Assembly (NCBI GenBank): GCA_036881905.1
Contig: JBAJNN010000001.1
Span: 1-64,000, forward strand
DNA length: 64,000 bases
Direction of reading: 5' to 3'
Source: JBAJNN01 sp036881905
GTDB taxonomy: Bacteria; Pseudomonadota; Alphaproteobacteria; Rhizobiales; Im1
The notes under the pieces are model-generated. The model ran no database searches. It was not told where the DNA came from and saw only the letters and a list, made by a program, of their open reading frames with translations. Shown piece after piece: positions 26,914 through 35,339 of the stretch (the stretch's first letter is position 1; each line of letters begins with the position of its first letter). The position numbers and the translations under genes were made by a program.

Positions 26914-27356
26914 TTAAGGGACAATAACCCGTACATGGTTATTCCACGCAATTTTAAAAGTGGCGGGTGTGTCTTTCTGTCTGAGAAGCTCAGTAACGCT
27001 CTGCGTAAATATCGCCCTGCCCTTGGCTCCCAAGACAGTGAGAACCATTGGAATCCATTCCCCTATGGAAACGAAATTGACTTCGTGGCCTGCCGCGAAA
27101 TAGACTCTGGCGCTTTCCCGCGCTTTCTCGGTTGGTTTGGCTCCGGCGTAAAAAACAGATAATCATCAATACTGTTGGGAGAAATTTTTGTGGCGAAAGT
27201 CGAGCGAATGCGGGCCTTGTCGATAGCACGCTCGTTACCTCGATACTGATGACAGCCTCGCCCCCCTTAAAAACGGTAATATCACCACCGACCCCCTTGG
27301 CCGAATCCACGACATTGATGCTTTGACATTCGATTTTCCAAGGGAGATAATAGGCT
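26914..27356 (-). pseudogene. type II restriction endonuclease C-terminal remnant (SacI-like)
   Basis: On the minus strand a protein can be followed across three frames: AYYLPWKIECQSINVVDSA, GGDITVFKGGEAVISIEVT, then a 1-base shift near 27240 to ERAIDKARIRSTFATKISP and NSIDDYLFF, then a second shift near 27170 in a T-run to YAGAKPTEKARESARVYFA, HEVNFVSIGEWIPMVL and FKIAWNNHVRVIVP ending at 26914. The order and wording resemble the SacI endonuclease family (from memory, not searched). The N-terminal part is missing because the phage-head fragment begins at about 27357. No partner methyltransferase remains. Confidence 0.6.
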
Positions 27357-28052
27357 TTGGCGATCACCGCGGCGATGAAGGAGCCGGTCATCAACCTGTC
27401 CGACGCGCTCTATCGGCTCGGCGCAACCGAGGTCGGCAAGGCCACAGGCGTCGATATTGCCTTCATGCGCCCCGATTTCGACAGCCTCGATATGCTTAAA
27501 CAAGCCAACCTCTACTGGATCGGCCGGTCCTGGGACATCGAGACCGCGCCCAGGATCGGTAAGATATTGCGGGAGTATTTCACGCAAGGCATGACGCGGG
27601 AAGGCTTGACGGCGCGGTTTGCCGAAGATTTCGCGCAGATGGGCGATCGCAGCCGACGCTATTGGGAGGTTCTGGCCGATCATACCGCGACCAAGACCCG
27701 CGAGATGGGGCGGGTCACCGGCTATCGGCGCGCCGGCATCGAGCGCGTCGAGGTCCGCGCCCATTTGGACGAGCGCACCACCAGGATATGCCGTCATATG
27801 CATGGCCGCATCATCAAGGTCAGGCGATTGGCCGATCAGCGCGACGCTTACCTTAGGGCCGCGGCCAACCATGACGAGGGCGCGGCCAACCTCGCCCGGC
27901 TCGAACGGCGCGAGAGCGAGGTGATGGACCGCCTTCGCGCAGCGCGGGGCCGGCTCTTCGACCTGGCTCTGCGGGAGATCGCGAAGAAAAGCCGGAAGCG
28001 CGCTAACGCTCCCGGCTCCATCCCGGGCCTCAAAGGTGCGCCAACACCCTGA
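27357..28052 (+). pseudogene. phage Mu gpF-like minor head protein fragment
   Basis: Open frame of 231 residues. The centre has the head-morphogenesis signature HLDERTTRICRHMHGRII, preceded by a helical NLSDALYRLGATEVGKATG... TQGMTREGLTARFAEDF region. Full-length relatives are longer at the N terminus. Here the sequence begins abruptly where the endonuclease remnant ends, so the 5' part was probably lost, and the annotated ATG may not be a true start. It runs opposite to the packaging genes at 28.2-32.7 kb and thus may come from another prophage. Confidence 0.5.
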
Positions 28053-28093
28053 GGTCCTTTGTCCAACTGTCTTAGACGAAAGGCAATCTACGC

Positions 28094-28238
28094 ATGTCCA
28101 TCACGATCGGCAACTACAGCTTCGAGGGCCCCTTCGGCAACATGGCCGACATTCGCAACAATTCCGGCGTCTATGCGATCCTCAGCCGGCGGACCGACGC
28201 GGACCGCTACACGGTGATCGACATCGGCGAGCCCGGCA
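28094..28238 (+). pseudogene. 5' fragment of a small conserved protein, cut by a phage junction
   Basis: The first ~48 residues (MSITIGNYSFEGPFGNMADIR, then SGVYAILSRRTDADRYTVIDIGEPG) look like the start of a small bacterial protein with a GIY-YIG-like beginning (a segment resembling GVYAI). After about 28238 the frame reads antisense through the prohead protease stub and makes no sense. The junction therefore fuses two unrelated genes head to head and marks the left scar of the prophage. Confidence 0.45.
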
Positions 28239-28239
28239 C

Positions 28240-28497
28240 GACCGAGCCGATCACCGCGTCGAGCGTGTCGAGCTCGTGCACCTTCAGGAACGGCGCGCCC
28301 GCGTTCAGCCGGTCGAGCCGGACATGGGCGGGATCGAGGCTCAGCTCCTCGTCGTAGGGCTCCCCGAAGAATGTCGCGCGCCGGACGCGGGCCCCGGCCG
28401 ACCAGACCACCTCGACGGTGCGGGTGTCGGCATCGGCGGTGTTCGGAGCAAGCTCCGCCGTCCGGCGCATGGCCGGCAGTTCGATCATCGTGTCCAT
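28240..28497 (-). pseudogene. prohead protease, N-terminal stub
   Basis: Starts at 28497 with MDTMIELPAMRRTAEL and continues through VEVVWSAGARVRRATFF, EELSLDPAHVRLDRLNAGAPFLKVHE and AVIGSVVPG. This is the N-terminal part of HK97-type prohead proteases of alphaproteobacterial prophages. The protein ends after about 85 residues, where full-length members run several hundred residues and are followed by capsid genes. Everything downstream (rest of protease, capsid, head-tail, tail) is missing. It follows the portal gene by 5 bases. Confidence 0.65.
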
Positions 28498-28502
28498 GAG
28501 GG

Positions 28503-30060
28503 TCAGTCCTGTTGGTCGGCCTGCGACGGGTCATTGTTCGCGTCGGCGGCCGGTTCGTCGTCGGCCGGATCGTTTGTCGGATCGGCGGCCGGATCGTTGC
28601 TCTGCGCACTGCCGGTCTTGGTCACGCGCCGCGGGTCGCTGTCGAGCACCAGCCCCAGCGCGTCGAGCTTGGCGTTGGTCGAGGCGATCTCGGCCAGCAC
28701 GGCGTCGGGATTGCGGCCCTGTTTCGCGATAACCTCCGCCAGCGTCATGGTGCCGGAGCGGATCGACAGCAGGTTCGCCATCGCATCCTTCTGCGGATCG
28801 ACCGCTTCGAACTTCGGAGGCGACCATTCGACCGGCACGACTGGCGACGGGATCTGGCCTGCCGCCCATGCCGCTTCCGTGAACCAGCGCCAGACCGGCG
28901 CGCAGAACATCGGAATGAAGAGCTGCCATTGGACGGCGTCGATCTGGCGGCGGAACTCGACGAGACCCGCCCGGATCGAGGAATAGTTCACCTGAGACAG
29001 GTCCCCGGTCAGCAGCTCGTAGGGCACCCGGAACCCGGCCGAGATCGTGTGCAGGCTGGCCCGCTTGTATTCGCCGTAGCCGCCGGTGGCCGAGGGCTGG
29101 TTGAAGCGAATGTCCTTGCCGCCACGGGCATAGGCGATCAGCCCCGGTTCGAACTGCTCGACCCGGTTGCCGTCGGCATCGACCACGGAGGGTGCGATGC
29201 CCTGCTGGGCCTCGTCGTCGCCGAAGACGATGGCGGTGACGCAGGCCTCGGTCTTCTTGCGGACCAGTTCGGCAACCTCATAGTCGTCGAGATCACGCAA
29301 GCTGCGGATCACCGGTGCGCCCCAGGGAACGCCGCGCGCCTGCGTGCGCTGCTTCTCGTAGACATGGGCGATCTCGGTCGCTGGCACTGGGCGGCTCTGC
29401 AACCCGTTCTGCAAGGCGCCGTAGGCGTCGCCCGGATGCTCGGCATGCAGCCAGTAGGCCCGGCGCTTGCCGACCGGGTCGAACTCGATCCCCTGAACGA
29501 GGCGTCCCGCGCCGAGGACGCCGGATTTCGTGGCGTCGAGGAAGTCGGCCTCCAGCACCTGCAGCTGCAGCGGCACCGGCAGACCGTCGCTTGCCCGACG
29601 CAGCCTTCGACGGACCAGGACTTCGCCCGCCTCGACCATCTCGCGGCAGATCAGCGTCTGCAGACCGTAGAAGTCGAGCTGGCCGTCGGCATCGCACTCC
29701 GCCGTCCAGCGTTCGAAGAGCGCGTCTACCTTGCGGTCGAGCGTGTCGTCTCCGCTGGCGGCGCGCGGCATGATCCCCGCGCCGATGATGTTGTTGACCA
29801 GCACCGCGACGGCCTTGGCCGCATGCGGGTTGTTGCGCACCAGATCCCGCATCCGGTCGCGCAAGAGCGCCCCGGGCGACGCCGATCTCGGTGTCGGCCG
29901 AGGATCCGGGCGCACGCCATCCCTCGGTCCGCCGCCCGCGCGCCGCGCCGTCATAGCCCCACGTCAGGGTCTCGAACGCCTGACGCGCCATCACGCGACG
30001 TGCGGCCATGCGCGGCGCCACCGATGCGATGGCGTGATCGAACCAGGTCGCCGACATCAC
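28503..30060 (-). pseudogene. phage portal protein (lambda gpB family), frameshifted
   Basis: A lambda-type portal. The start at 30060 encodes MMSATWFDHAIASVAPRMAA and RQAFETLTWGYDGAARGRR. Near 29871, in a CCCGGGG run, the frame shifts. The main part continues as ALLRDRMRDLVRNNPHAAKAV, IIGAGIMPR, DFYGLQTLICREMVEAGEVLVRR, KRASLHTISAGFRVPYELLTGDLSQVNYSS to the end at 28503. The two parts together give about 518 residues, the family length. A one-base indel in a G-run could be a real mutation or a sequencing error. The portal is the ring through which DNA is packaged, so a real frameshift would block virion assembly. Confidence 0.8.
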
Positions 30061-30266
30061 CGGTCCCCGCGCGAGAAGCCTGCCAGCCCCGCGACCGGCA
30101 GCGGCCGTGTGGTGCCCGCGATGGCGCGCTCGATGGTGCGGATGCGGGCCAGCAGATCCTCGGCCGAGCCGTAGTCCACCGACTTGCCGTCATAGCTGAC
30201 CCGGGTCGTGCCGCTGGCGTAGGCCCGGCGCAGCGCCGAAAGTTCGGTTTCAGTCCAGTCCGTCAT
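30057..30266 (-). CDS. gpW-like head-tail joining protein
   Basis: A 69-residue protein: MTDWTETELSALRRAYASG, SYDGKSVDYGSAEDLLARIRTIERAI. Small size, charged helices and position between terminase and portal match lambda gpW, which joins heads and tails and is usually present at this place. It overlaps the portal start by 4 bases. A start 12 bases further upstream (30278) is possible, since it would overlap the terminase end. Confidence 0.75.
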   Translation of the reverse strand: MTDWTETELSALRRAYASGTTRVSYDGKSVDYGSAEDLLARIRTIERAIAGTTRPLPVAGLAGFSRGDR

Positions 30267-30268
30267 GT

Positions 30269-32275
30269 TCAAAACCATCCTCCACGCCGCCCGAGCCAGT
30301 CGGAGCGGCGTTTGCCCTGCGGGGCCTGTCCCGGCCGGTTGATCTGCCCCGCGGGATCGGTGTCGGTGGGAGCGGCCCCGAGCTGATCCTCAAGGTCGCA
30401 CCATTTCTCGTCGGGCCAGCGGTCCGCACCCGCGATCCAGGCGGCGGCGCGGGCGTAGACCCGGCAGTCCAGCGCCTCGTTGCGCTCGCGCAGCTTCTGC
30501 CATTCCAGTCGGGCGAAGCCGCGCTTCGTGCGCACTGTCACCAGCTGCTCTGCCACGAACTGCTTCAGCCATTCGTTCTCAACCCAATGAGGCAGATGCA
30601 CCGAACCGGGCGGGAACGCGGCACCGTCGGCCATCTCCTCGTCGGTCGGCCGCGCCAGCCGCAGGAAGCGGTAGGTCTCGGCCTTGAAGGTCGACACCGC
30701 CACGGTCCAGAGCCGCGCCCCGCGCCGCAGACGTTTCCCGCCCTCGGTCGCGTCGACGAAAGTTGGTCCCGACACGGGGCTCGAGCGGTTGAACCCCTCG
30801 ACGCCTTTCACCGGCGACACCTGCGCGAAGCCTTGCGCCCGCGACCAGGAATAGACCGCCGGAGCCTCGTACCCCGTGTCGATGGCCAGCCGCGCGATGC
30901 GCAGATGCGCGCCGCGTTCGTGCGGCCAGGACCGGTCAAGCAGCGCGGTCAGTTCCGACCACGCGTCATGCCGGTCGGGCCCGCCCTCTATCACGACGTG
31001 ATCGACGAGCCAGCTTTCCAGCCCGCGACCCCAGGCCCAGACATCGACCTCGATCCGGTCCTTCTGCACGTCCGCCCCGGCCGTCAGGAACAGCCCGCCC
31101 GCAGGCACGGTCCCGGATGTCCAGCGCTCGCGGCGGTCGTAGAGCCGCTGCCAATCGGGCGCTTCCCCGGTCTCGACCCAGGTCTCGCCGAGGATCGTGT
31201 TGCGGAAGGCCTTGATCGCTTCGTCCGACCCCTGTGCCGCGTCCCACGCCCGCACGATCCGCTCCCAGCTCAGCCAGCCGATCGGCGAATAAAGCGCCGA
31301 GAGGTGATACCCGAGCGTGGTCGGATCGGCGGCCGTGGCGGTCGCGCGCCATTCGCCGCCCTCCAGCATCGCCGTCTTGTGATGCTCCGCGATGGGCTGC
31401 TCGCAGCCCTCGCAGTGATACTCCGCCGTCTCCGGGCGGCCCTTCTGCCAGCGCAGCCGGTCGAACTTCAGCCACTGCATCGCGCCGCAATGCGGGCACG
31501 GCACGAAGTACCGGCGCTGGTCGCTCGCCTCGAACTCGCGCTCGATCCGGCTCAGCCCCCGGATGGTGGGCGTCGAGACCAGGAACACCTTGCGCCGGTG
31601 GGCGAAGGTCAGCGACCGCGCTTCCGCCAGCGTGACCGGATCGCCTTCCTCGTCGGCGGACGCCGGATAGGCGTCGACCTCGTCGAGGAAGATGTAGCGT
31701 GCAGGCGTCGAGCGCAGCCCGACCGCCGAGTTCGCGCCCGTCATGATCAGGATGCCGCCCGCGAACTCCTTGGACAGCATCGTGTTTCCCGCGTCGCGCG
31801 AGCGCGCGGGCTTCACCCGCTCGCGCAACTCCGGGCTCTCGTCGATCAGCGGGTCGATCCGCTGGCGCGAGTTGCGCTTGGCCAGTTCCACCGTCGGTTG
31901 GACGGCCAGCATCGGTCCCGGCGCCTGGTGGATGGCGAACCCGATCCAGTTGTTTCCGGCCTCGGTCGCGCCGACCTGCGCCGCCTTCATGAACACGATC
32001 CGCTGCGTGGGATCGCCGGGCGAAAGCCGGTCCATGATCTCCCGCATGTAAGGCGTGCGCACCGTGCGATACCGGCCCGGCTCGGCCGAGGCGCGGCCCG
32101 AGAGCATCCGGTGCCGGTCCGCCCATTCCGAGACCGTCAGGTCCGGGTCAGGTCGAAGCCCGCTGCCCCAGGCGCGCAGGATCTCGCCCGCGCCGTCGAA
32201 GTCCGTCAGGCCATCGCCGCTCTCACCGGAAGTCGGGCCGGACCTCGGCGAGTTCGTCGAGGTGGGCGCGTACAT
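30269..32275 (-). CDS. phage terminase large subunit (GpA family)
   Basis: Packaging motor of 668 residues. The ATPase part has MKAAQVGATEAGNNWIGF (Walker A-like), RYIFLDEVDAYPASADEEGDP (Walker B) and FLVSTPT (motif III). A zinc-binding CPHCG...CEGCEQP segment follows. The nuclease part includes GADVQKDRIEVDVWAWGRG with its acidic residues. The start at 32275 has GGAG 4 bases upstream and overlaps the small-subunit gene by 53 bases. It cuts and pumps concatemeric DNA into proheads with the small subunit. Confidence 0.93.
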   Translation of the reverse strand: MYAPTSTNSPRSGPTSGESGDGLTDFDGAGEILRAWGSGLRPDPDLTVSEWADRHRMLSGRASAEPGRYRTVRTPYMREIMDRLSPGDPTQRIVFMKAAQVGATEAGNNWIGFAIHQAPGPMLAVQPTVELAKRNSRQRIDPLIDESPELRERVKPARSRDAGNTMLSKEFAGGILIMTGANSAVGLRSTPARYIFLDEVDAYPASADEEGDPVTLAEARSLTFAHRRKVFLVSTPTIRGLSRIEREFEASDQRRYFVPCPHCGAMQWLKFDRLRWQKGRPETAEYHCEGCEQPIAEHHKTAMLEGGEWRATATAADPTTLGYHLSALYSPIGWLSWERIVRAWDAAQGSDEAIKAFRNTILGETWVETGEAPDWQRLYDRRERWTSGTVPAGGLFLTAGADVQKDRIEVDVWAWGRGLESWLVDHVVIEGGPDRHDAWSELTALLDRSWPHERGAHLRIARLAIDTGYEAPAVYSWSRAQGFAQVSPVKGVEGFNRSSPVSGPTFVDATEGGKRLRRGARLWTVAVSTFKAETYRFLRLARPTDEEMADGAAFPPGSVHLPHWVENEWLKQFVAEQLVTVRTKRGFARLEWQKLRERNEALDCRVYARAAAWIAGADRWPDEKWCDLEDQLGAAPTDTDPAGQINRPGQAPQGKRRSDWLGRRGGWF

Positions 32276-32720
32276 GTTTCTCCAGGACCTTCTGCATCGC
32301 GGCTGGCTCCACGGTGATCTGCGAACCCGTCGCGTCGCGGCACGAGGCGGAGAGCTCGGCCGCCATCAGCGCCGCCGCACGCGCGGGCCAGTTCACCCAC
32401 GTGTCCCGTTCCTCTCGCGCCAGCCGGAATACCAGCGCCAGCGCCCGGGCCCGCTCGATCAATTCTCCCTTCAGCTTCTGGAGCCGGATGCGACGCTCCT
32501 GCGCCTTCAGCACCTCGTTCGCGGTCTTCGCCTGCAGGAAGGTCGTGCCGCCGCCGACCGCCGGAACCGCCAGACCCTGTTCGCGCAACGTATCGCCAAC
32601 AGCGGCCACCGCCGCCTCGGGAACGGGCTTCAGCTTCGGCGCGAGCGGCTTCCTCGTCTTGGACGGGTCCGTCGTCTCGGCACGCCGGGCGGCGTACTGG
32701 CGCTCGCTCATGCCCTGCAT
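32223..32720 (-). CDS. terminase small subunit-like protein
   Basis: A 165-residue protein placed directly before the large terminase, the usual place of the DNA-recognition subunit. The N terminus is MQGMSERQYAARRAETTDPSK. A long charged helix (ANEVLKAQERRIRLQKLKGELIE) and MAAELSASCRDATGSQITVEPAAM follow. These resemble the Nu1-like small terminase or elements-of-external-origin proteins of alphaproteobacterial prophages. Family assignment rests mainly on position and the coiled helix. Confidence 0.65.
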   Translation of the reverse strand: MQGMSERQYAARRAETTDPSKTRKPLAPKLKPVPEAAVAAVGDTLREQGLAVPAVGGGTTFLQAKTANEVLKAQERRIRLQKLKGELIERARALALVFRLAREERDTWVNWPARAAALMAAELSASCRDATGSQITVEPAAMQKVLEKHVRAHLDELAEVRPDFR

Positions 32721-32751
32721 CGACGGCTCCGATTATCATTCAGATTCATGT

Positions 32752-32770
32752 GCTTATCGAGTTGATAAGC
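32752..32770. promoter_or_regulatory. dyad in the divergent terminase promoter region
   Basis: 7-bp perfect arms GCTTATC and GATAAGC separated by 5 bases, midway between the divergent terminase small-subunit start (32720) and the gene at 32832. This is a likely operator or factor site that controls late phage transcription. Confidence 0.45.
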
Positions 32771-32831
32771 CTCGCGGACAGAGGGAATGTCACTCCAACG
32801 AAGCGATGCAACTCACCAAGGAGCCACCACG

Positions 32832-33104
32832 ATGACCACCCGCCTGAACCCGATCACCACCCCGCGCCACGAACTCCGCGCCGAGAAGGCGCGCCGGAAC
32901 AAGGAAGCCGCGCTCGCGGCCTTCATCGGCAAGAAGGTCGAGATCGACGAGATGCTCGCGCGCCTGCAGGCGCTCAGCGACGACCATTTCAACTGCGCCC
33001 CCGACGAGGCGGGCTGGGCCATGGTCGGCACCCTCGAACACTACGCCAGCCTCCTGAAGCGCATTACCGACAGCGCCTTCGGCGAGGGCGAGCACGCCCG
33101 CTGA
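32832..33104 (+). CDS. small conserved phage protein, function unknown
   Basis: A 90-residue protein that starts MTTRLNPITTPRHELRAEKARR after a good AAGGAG site. It is charged and largely helical, with EIDEMLARLQALSDDHFN and MVGTLEHYASLLKRITDSAFGEG. Similar small proteins are common near the packaging genes of alphaproteobacterial prophages and genomic islands. No enzyme motif is seen. It is transcribed away from the terminase genes and upstream of the DUF3489 gene, probably in one transcript. Confidence 0.65.
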   Translation: MTTRLNPITTPRHELRAEKARRNKEAALAAFIGKKVEIDEMLARLQALSDDHFNCAPDEAGWAMVGTLEHYASLLKRITDSAFGEGEHAR

Positions 33105-33199
33105 TCTCCGGCACTGCCGGAACTCCCGCCGCGCGCCCTGCGCGGCTCGGGGTCGTAGGAGGCGCCGCATGACGCGGGCCCGAATACGGAGACGACCCC

Positions 33200-33772
33200 A
33201 TGACCAAGCTTTCTGACACCCAAGCCATCATCCTCAGCGCCGCCGCACAGCGCGAGGACCGCATCGCCCTGCCGCTGCCCGAGAGCCTGCGCGGCGGCGC
33301 CGCTGCCAAGGTGGTCGGCGCGATGCTCGCGAAGAACTTCCTGCAGGAGGTCGACGCCGACACGCGCAAGCGCGAGCTTATGTGGCGCGAGACCGGAGAC
33401 GGCCACGGCGTCACGCTGGTCGCCACCGACGCGGGCCTTGCCGCCATCGGGATCGAGACCGAGGACGCGAACCCCGCGCCTGCGGGCGCGACGGACGCGC
33501 CTACCGAGGAGGCCGCGCCGGACACCCCCACCGAACCGAAGGCCGCACCCAAGACGCGCACACCGCGCGAGGGCACCAAGCAGGCCACCCTGATCGCCAT
33601 GCTGCGTGCGCCGGACGGCGCGACAATCGAGGAGATCATGGCCGCGACGGGCTGGCAGTCGCACACGGTGCGCGGCGCGATGGCCGGGGCGCTGAAGAAG
33701 AAACTCGGGCTCGAGGTGACCTCGGAGAAGGTCGAGAACCGGGGGCGCGTGTACAAACTCCCCGCAGCCTGA
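33200..33772 (+). CDS. DUF3489-containing protein
   Basis: A 190-residue protein. The N-terminal half has MTKLSDTQAIILSAAAQREDR and LTRAGLAAIGIE-like text (here TDAGLAAIGIE). An Ala/Pro/Thr-rich linker follows. A C-terminal winged-helix-like DUF3489 has REGTKQATLIAMLRAPDGATIEEIM and TGWQSHTVRGAMAGALKKKLGL. Such proteins are frequent in alphaproteobacterial phage islands and probably bind DNA. The specific role is unknown. Confidence 0.8.
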   Translation: MTKLSDTQAIILSAAAQREDRIALPLPESLRGGAAAKVVGAMLAKNFLQEVDADTRKRELMWRETGDGHGVTLVATDAGLAAIGIETEDANPAPAGATDAPTEEAAPDTPTEPKAAPKTRTPREGTKQATLIAMLRAPDGATIEEIMAATGWQSHTVRGAMAGALKKKLGLEVTSEKVENRGRVYKLPAA

Positions 33773-33825
33773 CGCACCAGACCCCAACAAGTTGATGGCC
33801 GCCGTCCCGCCGGGGCGGCGGTCGA

Positions 33826-33897
33826 TCATTTGGCGCTCCGCATCCGGATCGCCTCGAACACCCGCCGCAATGCAAACGAGCGCGCGATGCTCACAAC
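33826..33897 (-). pseudogene. 3' part of a DUF7220-like gene split by the RIT element
   Basis: The minus strand encodes VVSIARSFALRRVFEAIRMRSAK and a stop. Joined to the 5' part at 37358-37510 it gives one continuous 74-residue frame (...GAVFT + VVSIARS...). The break falls exactly at the RIT element edge. Confidence 0.85.
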
Positions 33898-33898
33898 G

Positions 33899-33929
33899 GT
33901 TTATGCTGAGCGCATGATTATGTGGAGTC
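33899..33929 (+). repeat. RIT left terminal inverted repeat
   Basis: 31 bases identical to the reverse complement of 37300-37330. It contains an imperfect dyad TTATGC-TGAGC-GCATGA, a plausible recombinase binding core. Confidence 0.95.
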
Positions 33930-34046
33930 GTCCGGGTATGTGTGTCGCAAGTAGCTGACTAGCATCGGTTTTGCGGCCTGCATCGGTCCGCATAATCGGA
34001 TTGTCCTTCGTGAGGTGCCACGGTGGTGCCTTTCATGGAGGACGAC

Positions 34047-35339
34047 ATGAACGAGAACAACACACCGGTCAGGCGACGGCGGCTGCTGGATGCCAGGCCG
34101 CATCAAGAACTGCTTGATATCTACGGGCAGCATCTTTCCGGAACAGGGCTTTCGCCTGTTTCGGTACATATCCATCTGGGTTCGGCGCGGCACTTTCTCG
34201 CCTGGCTCGTGCAGGACGGCATCACGTTGGACCAGATCGGGCCGGATATCGTGGCCCGGTTTGCCGCGCATGCGTGCCGGTGCCATTCGTCGCCGCGCCC
34301 GGTCGGTCAGTATTACATCAACCGCGTCGACCGGTTCGTACGGCACCTCGCGGACGGAGGCGTCGTGGCACCGTTGCCACCGGTCGAACGGGAGCCAATG
34401 GAGCCGATCGTCGCCGAATGGCTCGATGCACTGGTCCGGCAACGCGGGCTCGCACCGGTCACCATCGAACGCCATGGCCGGATGCTGGCGCAGATCCTGC
34501 CGTTCATTGGCACCGATCCGTCCCGCTATACGCCGCGGATCATCCGCGACGGGTTGCTCGAGCACGCCCGGTCCGCCCGGTCCGTGCACTATCCCAAGAT
34601 GGTGGCGAGCGCGCTGCGGCTCTATCTGCGCCATCTGGCGCATCGCGGCCTTGCGGCGCCCGACCTCGAACGCGCGGTTCCCACGGCCAGGACCTGGCGG
34701 CTGGCGAACCTACCGCGCTATCTGGATTCGGACGATGTCGAGCGCCTTGTCGCATCCTGCGATCCGGGGACCTCTGGTGGCCGGCGGGATCGGGCGATCC
34801 TTCTGCTGCTGGCACGCCTCGGGCTTCGTGCGCGCGACGTGGCCGAGCTTCGTCTCGCCGACTTCGACTGGCAGGCGGCAACCATCGCCGTTTGCGGCAA
34901 GGGCCGCAGGGCAGTCCGGCTGCCGCTGTCGCAGGATGTCGGCGATGCCCTGATCTCCTGGCTGACTGTATCGCGGCCGTCCGCACCAGGTGACATCGTG
35001 TTCCTGCGGCTCCTGCCACCTTTCGGTCCGATCAATTCGGGCGTGGTGGGCGGTGTCGTACGCCGGGCGATCGAGCGGGCGGGCATCGAGAACCCGCCCT
35101 CGCGCGGCAGCCATCTGCTCAGGCATTCGGCCGCCACGACGATGCTGCGCGGCGGCGCCACGCTGGACGCCATCGCGACGGTGCTGCGACACCGTTCGAC
35201 GGAGACCACTGCGCATTACGCCAAGGTGGATGTCGCCATGCTGGGCGCCGTGGCACAAGACTGGCCGGCCGACGAACCGGTGCAGGCACCGCCCATTGCA
35301 CCCCTCGGAATGGCATGGCCGGAGGGCGCGCCATGCTGA
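34047..35339 (+). CDS. RIT element tyrosine recombinase A
   Basis: First of three recombinases, 430 residues. The SAM-like core-binding domain is N-terminal. The catalytic domain shows Arg in LARLGLRARDVAELRL, Lys in GKGRRAVRL, His-x-x-Arg as SHLLRHSAATTML, and the terminal LRHRSTETTAHYAKVD with the nucleophilic Tyr. The start at 34047 is chosen for GGAGG 5 bases upstream. It overlaps recombinase B by 7 bases, implying translational coupling. In RIT elements the three proteins have fixed order and are thought to act together. Confidence 0.9.
   Translation: MNENNTPVRRRRLLDARPHQELLDIYGQHLSGTGLSPVSVHIHLGSARHFLAWLVQDGITLDQIGPDIVARFAAHACRCHSSPRPVGQYYINRVDRFVRHLADGGVVAPLPPVEREPMEPIVAEWLDALVRQRGLAPVTIERHGRMLAQILPFIGTDPSRYTPRIIRDGLLEHARSARSVHYPKMVASALRLYLRHLAHRGLAAPDLERAVPTARTWRLANLPRYLDSDDVERLVASCDPGTSGGRRDRAILLLLARLGLRARDVAELRLADFDWQAATIAVCGKGRRAVRLPLSQDVGDALISWLTVSRPSAPGDIVFLRLLPPFGPINSGVVGGVVRRAIERAGIENPPSRGSHLLRHSAATTMLRGGATLDAIATVLRHRSTETTAHYAKVDVAMLGAVAQDWPADEPVQAPPIAPLGMAWPEGAPC

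Noticed and set aside
28512..30386. Long plus-strand open frame (over 600 codons) opposite portal and terminase
   Set aside because: It is fully antisense to recognisable phage genes and its translation is Arg/Asp/Leu-rich noise, as expected opposite GC-rich codons. No family similarity.
30587..32317. 576-codon plus-strand open frame opposite the terminase
   Set aside because: Shadow of the GpA-type terminase. Low-complexity Arg/Pro-rich translation.
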